Source: Platynereis dumerilii (Eukaryota; Annelida; Polychaeta; Phyllodocida; Nereididae). Taken from it: a DNA stretch of 64,000 nt. The translations under genes and the position numbers were made by a program. Location: positions 69,931,192-69,995,191 of the forward strand of contig JAPTHN010000003.1 in assembly GCA_026936325.1 (NCBI GenBank). Reading direction: 5' to 3'. The notes under the pieces are model-generated. The model was given only the letters and a program-made list of their open reading frames with translations. It ran no database searches and was not told the DNA's origin. Each line of letters opens with the position of its first letter. Position 1 is the first letter of the stretch. Below, one piece after another: positions 1-11,834 of this stretch.

Positions 1-239
1 AGTTTTCACAGTAATCTACATTCCTACAGGCATTTAAAAGCATGCAGTATCTATCACCTGCTAAATACACTACATATATTGAAAAAGTGTCTCACAACGC
101 CTCATTCTCCCCCAAATGTCAAAAATCTTGATTTCCACACCATTACAATAGATAATGGTTTACCTTAACTGCGAATACATTCATACAAAAGGGAACACAA
201 GTTTTATGAATGCAATTCCGCAGATGGAGAATCTTATTT

Positions 240-479
240 TTAATGCTTTAGTCTTTACACCATTGGCACCTCTTTCAGCCATTCACATGCCAGTATTGCA
301 GGGAAATAATTCCCATATTCTTTGCTGTCCTTTTATCCTCTCATGTTTGACTGTTTCAGTGTTTGTCTCATGGTATAAGCCAGTTATTCACCATGGGATC
401 AGGAATATGTGTTTATCACACCTCGGGCTAAAGCCCTCGGGTGATAAATCACATATTCCCTCTCCCATGTTGAATAATC
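240..479. repeat. Dispersed repeat ending in a hairpin, copy 1 of 3
   Basis: Positions 383-479 fold into a near-perfect hairpin. The left arm runs from GTTATTCACCATGGG to the CTCGGGC apex and the right arm is its complement, with about 4 bases between. The preceding part (about 240-382) recurs in inverted orientation at 12,725-12,870, next to the same hairpin. A third hairpin copy lies at 47,499-47,594. The recurrence shows a mobile repeat; the family is not known to me. Confidence 0.7.
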
Positions 480-1776
480 TATACTTATTTGACTGACGTC
501 AGGAATAAAGAGACTTCAAAGCATTTCAAAATATTAGATACAGTAAACAGTGATCACAAAGATTACAATGACAATTAAATGACATCAAACAGTTACGATC
601 ATAATATTATAAAGTGTGAATTACAAATGGCATCAGCAGAATAATACTAGATGCTCAGTGGCCTTCAGTTCATGATTGAGATCTGGCATGTTTCTTCTTA
701 ATTAGATATCATGGAAAGGGAACACAATCTGAAAAATGTGAAAGCAGCATGAGTATCATTAGAAAACATGCATTGTATAATCTTATAATTTCTTAATTGA
801 CCCAATTAGTCGATGTTGCTTTGGCTGAACATGCACCGAAGAGCAATTAATTTTGCTATTTTAGCTCAAACCATTAAAATGCTTGCATAAGCTTCCTCTG
901 GGAAGATCTATTTGTGATTCTCTTTTGCATTTCTTGGATTGTGTTTATCTCCCTTTTAAAGATTCTGAAGTCGTTTCAAATATGAATCTTTAACCAAAAA
1001 TTACCCTTCTGTGATTTTCCAATATTTCTGTTCTGTTTCATTCAAGGAACAGAAAATCGTTTCGGAATTAGTATCACGAAATCATGAGAGCAGTAGCAGA
1101 TGGTGGAAGTGGGGGGGGGGGGGGGGGGTTGTTTCAGAGGATTTAGATTTTGATGTGAGCATTTTTATTCATATAAGCACTGTACTTGTTAGCCTAATTC
1201 TGTGGTAAAATCCTCCTGTTAGGCAGGCAAATCTTTCAAGTTGGGGCAGTGAACAGCTCATGAATTCAGATAGATTGGCTGACTACCCATCTAACTATCT
1301 ATGTATTAAAGAGCTAAATGTAACCACTTGTACTTTCCTGACTGTTGGGACAGACACTTTGAACATGCACAGATTTCTACATTGTCCGTACTGAATCCTA
1401 TTTAGTGTTTCCAACGAGTCTCGCCCGTGTCTTTCGAGAATTGTCAGTGAATGAAAATCAAGAATTTTACGAGAAATCTAGGATGTGTCTCTTCCATAGC
1501 CACAAGGATATACCAATAGGGATTCTAAAAAATCCACCCAAATGTCCAATGAATCCAATCATTTGGCACAGACAATGATTCGTATCGCATAAAATTACAA
1601 AACACTTTTGCATGTTCAACTACAGCATTAAATTTTATCAGATATACAATGAAGGTTATTATCAACAGATGTTTAAATTGAATAATGGTGCAAATAGAAA
1701 AAACAATATATCAAACAAAACAAGAAACCAGTACTCTGTAACTGTTGCAAACATTACAGGTAAAAACTTTGATATA
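480..1776. other. Intergenic, no gene recognised
   Basis: The stretch is AT-rich with no long frame and no recognised family. It contains a run of 18 G at 1,111-1,128. The short frames here have no recognisable motif and I do not consider them genes. Confidence 0.5.
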
Positions 1777-2377
1777 AACTGCTCACACATAAAAACGCAC
1801 ACTTCCAAAAACGTTAAAAATAGCACTTCCGCTTAAAATATCAAGATGAAAGTTTGTACACTTCTAGAAGTTGCCATCAGGTATTTTCAAAAAAATTTTC
1901 AATTCTCTGAGTGCAGAACCTTTGTGACAAATTAAATCGCTGTGGTTACTGTCGAAAATGCAAGTCACAAACTGCACTTCAACACAAAATGAACCAATGT
2001 AAATATTGGTTTTTAAATTATTTTTTTTATTAATTTCATCCTCTTTAATTGTGGTTTGGTCAAATATCCCTTTTCCTCAAACCATCACGCAAGTAAAATT
2101 GAAAACTTTCCAGGCTTATCAAAAAATAATGTGTAAGTAACAGCGTAGTTGTTGAAATTAACAATCAGAGAAAATTGAATTTTTGTGACTTGCATTTTGA
2201 ACAGTGACCACGACGATTTAATTTGACACAAAAGTGCTGCACTTAGAGATTTGAAAATTTTCATGGATGTACCTGATGGCAACTACTACAAGTTTTCTAA
2301 CTTTCATCTTGATATTTTAAGAGGAAGTGTTATTTTTAACGTTTTTAGAAGTGTGCGTTTTTAAGTGTGAGCAGTTT
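1777..2377. repeat. Long inverted repeat, about 195-bp arms
   Basis: The left arm (about 1,777-1,971) is matched in reverse complement by the right arm (about 2,182-2,377), with most bases identical by eye and a loop of about 210 bp. Both outer ends read AAACTGCTCACAC going inward. A transcript would form a long imperfect double-stranded stem. It could be a foldback element or an inverted duplication. The short frames on both strands here are products of the symmetry. Confidence 0.75.
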
Positions 2378-2381
2378 AGAA

Positions 2382-2701
2382 TTAAAGTGGACTGTGGCAC
2401 TGTGAAAATGGCACTTCGTGACTCATGAAAGCCGATGAAGTGTCATCTTCTCTACTTCCAACATGGGAAACATAGAGGCTGTTTGATCAGTCATGATCAA
2501 GAGTACCTAAGCCATTTGACTTCACATAACAAATTTTAGAGTGAAAATCAGATGTTTAATCCTTTCGTTTGGCTGTCACCAACAAGTGGCATAAGTCTCC
2601 TTCAATCAAATTATCATTGAAAGTATTGGGTTTGATCATGACAAACCATCAGCATGATGACACACGAAGTGCCATTTTCACAGTGCCACAGTCCACTTTA
2701 A
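2382..2701. mobile_element. Small TIR element, 39-bp perfect ends, TTAA-flanked
   Basis: The first 39 bases (2,382-2,420) are the exact reverse complement of the last 39 (2,663-2,701). The ends read TTAAAGTGGACTGTGGCAC inward. Both outer limits are TTAA, which fits TTAA-target transposons such as piggyBac or Kolobok; because TTAA is its own complement, this could also be part of the inverted repeat. The 240-bp core has no coding capacity. It abuts the long inverted repeat at 1,777-2,377. Confidence 0.75.
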
Positions 2702-4019
2702 CTCTATGACAAACACATAAACACCATGTCAAACAATGATCAACAATCAATGGCAACGATTCTAGAGAAATTTCTCGAAATATGAGTCATTGCTGATCGC
2801 GAGACTTCTTGAGATTTCTTAGTTTCATTGAAAAAAATAATCCTGTTTCAGAGTCCCGCGATACCCGTTGGAACTTATACAATCTCTTGAGTTCTGAATT
2901 AATCAGCACAATGTTGTTTCTGGTGAATGATCATTATCTTTTCGCAATGATGAATTACACGAACCATGGGAAATTTGTTATCACTTGGCAATTGTGCGAT
3001 AGCAATCAAAAGCAAATTCAATTTTGATGATGAAGGCGCCTTGAGAAATGAGCATCTGTCATACACTGTACAATTTGTACATGTCAGGGAAAAACTGTGT
3101 TGAGGGCCCTGCAAGTGGCAGTGTCACAAGTTTTGATAAAATACAACTGCCTCGGTGTTGGTTTTTTCGTTTATTCTAAACCTCAGGCCGACAAGAAAAG
3201 CAAAGCCTTCAAGCTGTCAACTACATTAACACCCTCCAAGAGGTCATGTTATCTTTATATTAACCCACTGGTATTCCTTCATGAAAGGGGGTGTGCTTCT
3301 ATCACCGGAAGTCCATTTCTCTTGCAACTACATGAGATATCTCATGCTACGTGAGGTTGTGTGGCAGTGAGGTTCAAATGAAACGCTGCAGAATTGCTCA
3401 GACAGAACACATGTTCCCTTCCGAAGTATGATTATATAGTTTTTGTTACATTTTCCCTTGTTCTATGGTTACTCCATTCATATAAAGAGAGAACAACTTT
3501 CTCATAGAAATCACAACATAATATCAGATATTGTCAATAATTATGTCACTCATACAACATATTACCAATTTTACTCTAAAAAAACTTGGATTGGACGAAT
3601 GGCTACCTTACACAGACTGCCAGTTATTGAAATGGAGGTTTTCCACATAATTATCCCTTAAACAGTAGAATAGCAAATGAAAATGACACCAGCAGAACAG
3701 GAATAAGCCCAGTTACACCCAGTTACTCACTGCAAAAGAGGCAGAGCGGCATGTCATTCTACAGTTTATAAGGTAGGACTAGTGATTCGTCCAGCTAATG
3801 GCTCTCAGACATGAACAAGGAATGCTTGGAGAGCTGCGCAAATAACTACAATTTTTGTCATCGTTTGGATATTCAGGAGCTGCTCACACTGAAATCATAA
3901 TACTCCAACACAGCGCTCGCAGTACTCAGGCACAGCTTCCATGGTGGGGGGATTTCATGATTAATTGGTCAATAACATTTTTTTTGAGGGCATTATGGGG
4001 TATTAATCAGTTATGGCTC

Positions 4020-4085
4020 GAGGGCAGAAATCATTAAGTTAATGCCCGAGCCGTCAGGTAAGGGCATTAAATGATTTCTGCCCGA
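4020..4085. repeat. Hairpin, GGGCAGAAATCATT-type
   Basis: GAGGGCAGAAATCATTAAG...AATGCCC at 4,020-4,046 pairs with GGGCATT...AATGATTTCTGCCC at 4,063-4,085. It belongs to the style of hairpins in this window that carry GAGGGC/GCCCGAG near the stem, but shows no base-level identity with the others. Confidence 0.6.
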
Positions 4086-5545
4086 GGGCAGAATTATAAA
4101 ATTGAAAAGTTATAACATCTAATGGATTCAATATCCCTGGTGCATATACAGTTTCTCATTTATAAGTAGACCACTAAAAAGTCCATTTTTGTCAATTTTT
4201 TGCATTTTTCTGCAATTACAAGTAAAAAAAAAGAAGCACAATTTCCATCAATATCTTAAAGATAACAATCTAACGAGCATTTTAAAAAGTCTAAAAATGA
4301 ATCAAAGTAACAAATGACCAAACTCATCAAGATTAAAAACAATTTTATTTCATGTAATATATTGAAAATTGTGTTTGCTAGGTCACTTTATACAAAGAAA
4401 GGTGATATTCTTCAAATTTTCCACTTTCACATGGAATTCATGAAATACAGCGACTAATCTATAGAGGTCGCGCAATACAACAATACAACGTTCCGTCGGT
4501 CTCCCAGTCGAATATCCTTAAAAAATGCTGTATAGCCTACACAAGTTGGCTTAAGTCAGCAAGCACTTGAGAATGTCATTACTTGCACTTGAATCTGTGA
4601 TGCACAGTTTAGGCGGAACCACATCGGCTAAAAGCTGCATGGGGAATCTAACCAAGTTAAAAATGGCATCACCTCGTGTAGTTATTTTACTATATTGCAA
4701 TGCCAGAGAACATGGAAGTGTGACAAGGACTGTAACATACTGACTGCAGTTAAGTTACGATTTTCTTCAATTTCATGAAATTGTTGCTTTACAGTATTGA
4801 ATAGACCCATATTTATCTGAAAACGTTTGTCTGTTTGTAGCTCCCAATATGAAACGGTCTTGCCAACTTTCAACTCACTTCTTGACACCTTCTGCCTGGG
4901 CTTATATTCCATATTTCTGTGCAAGAGTGTATCTCTTTGCATTTTTGCACTGAAGCACTGCAATTTCAAATCCAATAAGCCAAAGATTTTCTTTTGTGTA
5001 GTTTTTACAATGCTCCATAACTCAATTGTGTCTCCATCTCAAAGATTCAACAGAGTGACTTAACTGGCTTTTTATGAAGTCATAAAGGAGAATTTATCCT
5101 CGTTATATTACCACAGCTGCTTCAAATATATGGTAGAGTTTGAAGCAAGTATAAACATATTCACCACTATCTCTAAAGACTAAAGATAAAATTGTAATAA
5201 AGCACATCAATACACCTTAATATGATAAATGATGACACCTTCTCATAATTGCTGATATTCTAATCATGCACAGTATATCATTTGCCCATTACATATTTCG
5301 GGGAGGGGAGGGGGTTGACCTTATCTTGACAGGCAATTATAAAATTCACAGAAACACGACAGGTACAAAATTATTCATTTTGAGCGAGTGACTTCCTTAA
5401 ATATTCATTTCTTAAACATTAAAGTCTAAATCAATCAATGCATTATTTCAAGACTATCAGGAAAGAATTTATTCATGTCGCCAAAATGAGGAAATAACTT
5501 ATACTGTACATGCACATGCTTACTACGTATATAGACCATCATGGT

Positions 5546-5738
5546 CATAGGCGTACGGGACAGGCATTTCGCGGGGGGGGGGGGGCTGTCGCTATTTTGC
5601 CCTGAAATTTTAACATGGCACGGATGTGACCAGGGCAGTGGATCTGCCCTGATTGGTCAGGATTTGCCCTGATATATGCCATTTGCCCTGATGCCAGGGG
5701 GGCTGCAGCCCCCTGACCCCCTGCGAAATACGCCTATG
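5546..5738. mobile_element. hAT-type MITE, 8-bp TSD ATCATGGT
   Basis: The ends are CATAGGCGTA... and ...TACGCCTATG. The element is flanked on both sides by ATCATGGT (5,538-5,545 and 5,739-5,746), an exact 8-bp target duplication. CA-start ends with an 8-bp duplication are diagnostic of the hAT superfamily. The interior has a G13 run and repeated TGCCCTGAT-like words but no coding capacity, so it needed a transposase supplied from elsewhere. The perfect duplication suggests a fairly recent insertion. Confidence 0.9.
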
Positions 5739-5781
5739 ATCATGGTTCAAATTCATGATGCCAGAACTAAGTCTGAATATA

Positions 5782-7257
5782 CCCAGTCAACATTTGAGTC
5801 TGCACAGCACTCACTGTGAGATCACAAGAAACTCACATGGTGATGTCATGCTGGAGGGTGTCATCAAGACATCACAGTGACCTCATACCTTGTGACCTCA
5901 TGCATTGCTACCTCATGCAGAGCTCTCAGAAATCTCACATACTGAGGTCAAAATATGGGCTCACTGTGAGGTCACAGTGATCTCACAAATGATGGTGTCA
6001 CTATGAGATCTGACAGAGAGGTCACAAGTAACTCACACAGAGATGTCAAAGATAGCTCACATTGTGACCTCATGCATTGCTGCCTCATGGAGGGCTTTTA
6101 GAAATCTCACATACTGAGGTCTAAATGTGGGCTCACTGTGAGCTCACAGTGATCTCACAAATGATGGTGTCAATAACAGATCTCACAGAGAGGTCACAAG
6201 GAGCTCACACAGTGGTACCACTAAAGGTCGTATAGAGATCTCACAGAGAGCTCATATTGTGAGCTCTTTGTGACAGGAAGTGACATCACATGACCATCAC
6301 AACATTCCATCCACCATTTTGAATCAAAATTTGGGAGATGAAATAATGCCTGTAAGTATGATTTGACATAGTTTGTAGTGTCGAAAATTATGTTAGCATG
6401 GATTTAAACATTTAGTGATTCTACCAGCCATGAAATTAAGTCTCCAAAAAATTGACAGCAGTGTGTGTTTTTCGTACATAAATTTTGGCACAATCTTTTA
6501 ACTGCCATTTTGTATCAGCAGCCATTACACTAAGGAAACACACAGTTTAATATGTATGAACTGGTAATATTTTCCATTTTAAACTGTTTCTGTAGTATAT
6601 TGACCATGTACTTTTGAATAATTAGATAATATATATCAACCACACTCATAGTATAAGATAATTCAGCCTATTGGGACATTATTCAAACTGCTGATGTATG
6701 TAGCACATACATTTATTATATTATCTTTTATTTTATGTTTCAGGTTGATGGCTGATATTTATGGGTTGGACTGCAGGAATGAAGAGGATTGAATGAAACT
6801 CCACCTCCCCCCCCCCAATCCAACAATGTGATTTGACAAATAAAATGAGGGAACAAACTTGCTATTCTCTGTGTATATTTATCTAACTCTTGAAGAGGTC
6901 AATGAGGGTGATTTTAGGTCAAAGGTAGTTCACCCTCCAGAGGTCACAGGAAGTTCACCCTGCAGAATTGACCTCAGAAAAGGTTCGCAGAGAGCTCACG
7001 CCAACAGCTCACATAATTGCTCAAAGAGAGCTCACAGAGAGCTCACAGAAAGCTCACAAGAAGGTCACACAAATCTCACTATGAGACCTCACATTAGGCT
7101 CATAGGGAGCTCACAGTGTGATCTCAACATTTGAGCTCAAATCAACCTCATTGACTGGCTTCAAAATGAGGTTGATGTGAGGTCTTTTCTGTGAGCTTTC
7201 AAGGTATCATTGAAGAGCTCACATAGATATCACAGTGAGGTCAAATTGTTGACTGGG
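5782..7257. mobile_element. TA-flanked 1.5 kb element with internal word array
   Basis: Ends CCCAGTCAACATTTGA and TCAAATTGTTGACTGGG are inverted repeats, each bounded by TA, which fits a TA target duplication (Tc1/mariner-type or another TA-targeting group). The first 480 bp and last 320 bp are made of dozens of degenerate copies of words like CTCACAGTGAG, GAGGTCACA and GAGCTCACA in both orientations. The core (about 6,300-6,850) is unique AT-rich DNA with no credible frame. The 109-bp element at 46,978-47,086 has similar TACCC ends and the same build. Confidence 0.8.
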
Positions 7258-7340
7258 TAGGCATTGATATTCACAGAATAAAGCTAATTTTTAAAATGTA
7301 TTAATTGCATTCCAACAAATTGCAAGCAAACAACACTGTA

Positions 7341-7535
7341 AAATTTGAATTTTCAGTTGGCTTGATTGATTGAGTGAGACGGTTGCACTATTCCTTTGAG
7401 CCAAGATAGCTTGTTGTTAGTAAGTTATAACAACATAAAGATTATCATAACTCAAAACAACAAGCTATCATGGCTCAAACAAATTGTGCAACCATCTCAC
7501 TCAATCATTTGAGCTAACTCAGAATTTCAAAATTT
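7341..7535. repeat. Inverted repeat, about 90-bp arms
   Basis: AAATTTGAATTTTCAGTTGG and the following bases to about 7,432 pair with the complement running back from 7,535. Strongest pairing is over TTGATTGAGTGAGA, GGTTGCAC and GAGCCAWGATAGCTTGTTGTT. Mismatches are scattered and the loop is about 15 bp. No target duplication was found. Confidence 0.7.
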
Positions 7536-7611
7536 AGAGTGACCAAAAGGAATGGAGATTTTGAGACATGAAATAACCATACCCATGTATTATCTCTAAC
7601 GACAGGGTCTG

Positions 7612-7716
7612 CACATGTCAGAGGTGATGAAAGTGTTCTGACCTTTTTATGAAACGATGCGAATCATAAACATCATGCACTGAAAGCTTCAGCGACAAAG
7701 GCCGGCATTGCTGAAG
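7612..7716 (+). pseudogene. Decayed 172-nt exon, copy A
   Basis: CACATGTCAGAGGTGATGA, CATCATGCACTGAAAGC and CTGAAGGTGAGCAT match the distal part of the exon at 46,394-46,565, including the GAAG|GTGAGC splice donor (7,713-7,722). The 5' half is not recognisable and the middle has small insertions and deletions that break the frame. Confidence 0.55.
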
Positions 7717-7765
7717 GTGAGCATATTAATATTTTCATCTCCAACTTCAGCGTTATTCTGTGTTA

Positions 7766-8170
7766 GGGACCGTTCAGAATTTATGACTGGGGGGGGGTGG
7801 GAGTTTTGCCAGAACATCCCGTCAAAAATTGATACCCCCCCCCTTGAGATTCATGCGGATTTTTAGTACCCCACCCCTAGGTTTCATGCATATTTTTAGT
7901 ACCCCCCCCCTCGACACATAAACGAATACACACATATTTAGTGTTATACATGGTCATGCGTACAGATTCGCGGACTTTGGCACGTAAAAAAGCGCGGATA
8001 AAGTTAGTTTATGCGGGATTTATAAAAAAGTTTCTTTGTTAAAATTTATTACCCCCCCTTGGAAGTGTTGTCAAAAATTAAAACCCCCCCCTTGAAACAC
8101 GTGTGAAAAGTTAGTACCCCCTCGGGCAAAACTCCCACCCCCCCCCCAGTCATAAATTCTGAACGGTCCC
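7766..8170. mobile_element. PIF/Harbinger-type MITE, copy 1
   Basis: The termini read GGGACCGTTCAGAATTTATG inward from both sides, with TIRs of about 45 bp running into G-rich then TTTTGCC sequence. The flanking trinucleotide is TTA on both sides (7,763-7,765 and 8,171-8,173). The second copy (37,454-37,866) is flanked by TAA on both sides. A 3-bp TWA duplication and GGG ends are the PIF/Harbinger signature. The interior has runs of C and is non-coding. Confidence 0.85.
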
Positions 8171-8439
8171 TTATAACATTTGAAACAAAATTATCTCAAA
8201 TATAATTCTTAACAGGATTTAATAGGACAGTCTGCAACATTTTCATTTTTAAAATCATTTTTGAAAAGAAAAGTTTAGGATGAAGGTCGATGGGAATCAA
8301 GATATCCTCCTAGACAATTGATGTTGGTAAGCAAAATGAAGGTCTTTTTGAGAGCTTTCCAAAAATGCTGTCTGACACATACTGACAATGCACATTTTAG
8401 GCACTAGCGCTATTTGAATTTGCATAAAAATTAAAGATT

Positions 8440-9480
8440 TACACACCCTACTCTCTCACTATTACTACACGTCAACGTTTCTTGAAGTAAACAAGCTTTT
8501 CGCTAGTAGTTCTTCAGAGGATTGGCTTAAATTTCCATTAGAGTGAAACCGTACTCCTGCAACTGGTTCCGGAAAGCAACCCAGATTAGGATTGGTGTAA
8601 ACATCATTAAGGTAATGGCTTTACTTTGTTAAATGATTGATTGAAAGTTTGTTTCTATAATAAATTTCTCTGCATATGAGCGGCGTCATGTTTACAGCAA
8701 TGGTTAGTTGTTCTTGCCGTAGGAAAATAGTTTTTTATGATAAAAAAGAAAGTAAACAAGATCTTTGCATGGAAAGTTAAAATCACAGTTTGATTCTTTG
8801 GCTAAATGTGTTATGTGATGCAAAGACAGTGTGAGCCAGTATATTATTATGTCTTCAGATTAAAATAATATCCAAGAGAAAGATTATTGTCACATTATGG
8901 TCATATTAATATATCTATTCTAACTGCCGAATTCAGTTAACTTAACTGTCATTTTAAGCCCCAATAAGTTAAGGTAAATTCCTTAATACTTTTTCAAGCA
9001 GAGTGAAACACCTGCTTTGTTTACACAAGCATTGCAGGGCTATAAGTAATTTTAAGTCATAAAATCACTGAAGCTACATCAAATGTGGAAACCGCGCTAT
9101 CATTTATGTATGAAGGTTCCTTTTTTCTTTAAGCATTAAAAGGTAAATGTTTAAAGGATTAAAATATCATTTTGGTAGTTTTAGATCACTTTTTCTAACA
9201 TTTGCGTAATAATTTGAGACATCGATAAACAGAGTAAATGACTGCTCTGTGGCATAACTCCTCACTGCACCTCCAGAATTGGACACAACTTACAGGATAT
9301 TGCCTTCATGGAACACACATCGTTACGTAGGAAAGATTTCGAAATTGTGTTTAGTCGTTTTTGAGATATCATAAAAAACCAACTTGTGTAATTATTTGAC
9401 ACCCTTGTATTGCATGTCTTTGGTACCAAAATCAGAGAGTTGGTCTGTCGTGTCCAGGGCACAACCAGTAATTAAAGTGA
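8440..9480. repeat. Diverged segment related to 48.2-49.3 kb
   Basis: TTTCCATTAGAGTGAAACC at about 8,532 matches in reverse complement the sequence at about 48,320. TTGCATGTCTTTGG at about 9,410 also occurs at 49,086. A second similarity, over CAGGGCACAACC and TTTTAATGATCAC (9,458-9,492), recurs at 38,738-38,778. The matches are patchy, so boundaries are approximate. I see no gene in this stretch. Confidence 0.4.
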
Positions 9481-9835
9481 TTTTAATGATCACACATGCA
9501 CGAGAGATGCTCAAAGGGTCATGTACAATGTTCAAGGAGTTACAGAAGTTTCAATAAGCATGTGTCACATTTCTAAAGCCTAATTGTCCTTGTCTGATTG
9601 GCTCTGCTTGCAATGCTCAATGAGCCAACCAGTTCAATGTGAAATGCTTCAATTTCTTCAAAGCAAATTGGCCAAGCGATTTTTGCTCATTGAACTGCTA
9701 CGATGAATTGATGTGGTGTAACTGTCAGCAGTTAGGTGTCACCTGTGTTAGAAAAGGTTTGATACAACTCTCAATCTTTCTTTTGGACATGTTTCTAATA
9801 TGACGACATACTAGCTTTAAGAACAGTAGTCGGGG

Positions 9836-9985
9836 GTAGGGGGGTGGGGCACAGAAGGAACCCTGGAACAGCACACCCCCCCCCCCCCCAGGTGCTTCAC
9901 ACAATCACAATACATGACAATCTTCACTGGCTAAAATACACATAATCATGTATAGTATTGTGGGTGCCGCTTCCGGAAAATAATG
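9836..9985. mobile_element. Degenerate G/C-run MITE related to 54,049-54,246
   Basis: The C-run followed by CAGGTGC, then TGGCTAAAATACACA and GTGGGTGCC, matches the interior of the hAT-type MITE at 54,049-54,246 in the same order. The ends are eroded (CAGTAGTC at the left) and no target duplication was found. Confidence 0.5.
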
Positions 9986-10256
9986 TACCTCAGACGCCGG
10001 GAATGACTATTTGTATCACTGCTTAGGAACAAACAAAAATTCACCCTAATTTCCGGCAAGAAACTTAGAATAGTCTTCGCACGTGTTTGCCAAAAGACTG
10101 CAAGGAGATTTATGTCATGAAGAGTATTTTTTTTATTTTCTGACCTAAAAAGTTTAGTCTAGGTCATGGAAGAAAACAAACAAGTGCAGAAAGTTACATT
10201 GTCGACAGCACACATGGATTTGAGGGAGATCTTCCTCAATTTCTTGCAGATGACAA

Positions 10257-10521
10257 GGGAGCCACCATTTAATCTTAGGGAGGGGGGCTTGGAGTTTCTT
10301 TGAAAATAAATGATTTCCTGCTCAGTTTTAGTAAAAAAAATGAACTATTTTCGCGCAGTCGAGATATAAATAATTTCTGCAAGGTGTTGCTTGATTTAGG
10401 AATGAACATACGGGGACTTCGCGCACTTGAAATAAATAATTACTGCCACCATTACCATGAAGTAAATGATTTTCGCCAAGAAAACTCCAAGCCCCCCCCC
10501 CTGGAAATTAAATGGTTGCCC
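10257..10521 (-). mobile_element. GACCATTTAAT-type MITE, copy 1
   Basis: The ends read GGGAGCCACCATTTAAT and (reverse complement) GGGCAACCATTTAAT, followed in each case by a G-run and CTTGGAGTTT. The interior carries GCTTGATTTAGGAATGAACAT, whose reverse complement occurs in the copy at 59,543-59,787, so this copy is inverted relative to it. Flanks here are CAA/CAA rather than the TA seen in the other two copies. The short frame through it is not a gene. Confidence 0.7.
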
Positions 10522-11039
10522 CAAACCTTTCTGCACTGCATATACCAGGCTTCCTTCAATTGTGTCTAAGAACAATAGAATTTCATTTCAGATGTCGTTT
10601 TCTGACAAGTCTATCATTATGCATGGTGGATAACCAACAAGTGCAGAAATAGAAAGTCTTCCAATAATGTTTAGGGCAAATATTTGTCCATTAACAAGGT
10701 CTATCAGAGATGATTCTTGTTGCTAATAATCAGAGCTGGAGAATTTGGAAAATCTCCCTTCTACCACGTAGATAGACAGATAGACAGATGGAGCAGGCTT
10801 AACTTTTGAAAACTACTCTGTCACCTAGCAGCTCAAGGTGACATATTCATAGCACTGACTGGAGGGCCAGGAAATTCAACAGCCATAAAAGATTGAATAA
10901 TTGTGTAGCCTGGCCGTCTCTTGCCAAAAATGGCATTGCTCTGATGAACTTACAAGTCGCGGCACTGGCATTTAAAATGATGTTACCTGATAGTTAAAAT
11001 ATTAGAATCTGCTAATATCCTTATTCTATTTTGGATTGC

Positions 11040-11211
11040 AGTAGCAGATCCAGAGGGGGGGGGGGTTAGGGGGTTTAGGGGGTTCAATCCCCCCCCTTAC
11101 GCCTGTTGAATTTAATAAAGAATAGTGAGATCACTATATACTTAGTAGCCTACATTTTCATTGGTAAACCCCCTCCCCCCCGTCCGACGTTTCCTGGATC
11201 CGCCCGTGCCG
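11040..11211. mobile_element. hAT-type MITE, 8-bp TSD TGGATTGC
   Basis: The inner ends AGCAGATCCAG and CTGGATCCGCC are inverted repeats of the common GCGGATCCAGG type. TGGATTGC flanks both sides exactly (11,032-11,039 and 11,212-11,219). The interior has G- and C-runs and no coding sequence. Confidence 0.8.
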
Positions 11212-11834
11212 TGGATTGCAAATAGATTATTTTGAATATTTTTTGAAAGGATGCTTTGTAACACCATGGCTTGTTTGTGAAATCTGTATGCTACCGTAGA
11301 GGGGAGATTGACATTAAAAAAAATCAGATTTCCTTCAAATGCTTCATTGCTTTCAAAAGAAAGAGAGAGAGAAAAACACTATTTATTTCGTTGAAGTGGG
11401 CTGACAAACTAAACCTTTGGGCTTACAATTTACTTAAAAATACATGTAATACAAAAATAGCAATATTAAAAGTTAGAATTCAATTGGAATAGTTATATAG
11501 TTTGTTGCTATATAAATATTTTAACACAAAATAACAATATGTAAAAGTAACCAACAAATTTGTAATCTTGGCAAATAAATGCCTTACAAATTTAGCATAG
11601 AAAAGTTTTGACATTCATAAAATTGTAACAAAGTCATAATGCAAATTGTTATCTCTGCAAATCCGCAATTCATTCCAAGAAAATTTCAAAACCAAATGCC
11701 ATGAATTGTTGAACAATTTGCCAAGTTAGGCCAGACTTCACTAATTCTTAGCTTCTCGATCGACTGACCTAACAGTCTTAGTAAACTACAAAAGAAAATA
11801 ATCGAGCTTACCCAAAATTTTCATTTAATTGACA

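Larger units (their letters stand above)
3260..7716 (+). pseudogene. Gene-like unit, copy A (decayed)
   Basis: Blocks in this span match, in order and orientation, blocks of copies C and D: 3,270-3,400 matches 29,790-29,910; 3,690-3,890 matches 33,110-33,330 and 43,470-43,690; 4,960-5,250 matches 33,550-33,740 and 45,380-45,560; 7,612-7,716 matches the 172-nt exon of copy D. The part that would correspond to 29.9-33.0 kb of copy C is missing. Two transposons (5,546-5,738 and 5,782-7,257) lie between the last two blocks. The coding-like block near 3,730 is frame-shifted relative to copy C. I read it as a broken relic; the protein is unidentified. Confidence 0.55.

Noticed and set aside
5790-7250. 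Interpretation of the CTCACAGTGAG array as a satellite or CRISPR-like array
   Set aside because: Words are degenerate, unequally spaced and in both orientations, without unique spacers, and are enclosed by TA-bounded inverted ends; a transposon fits better.
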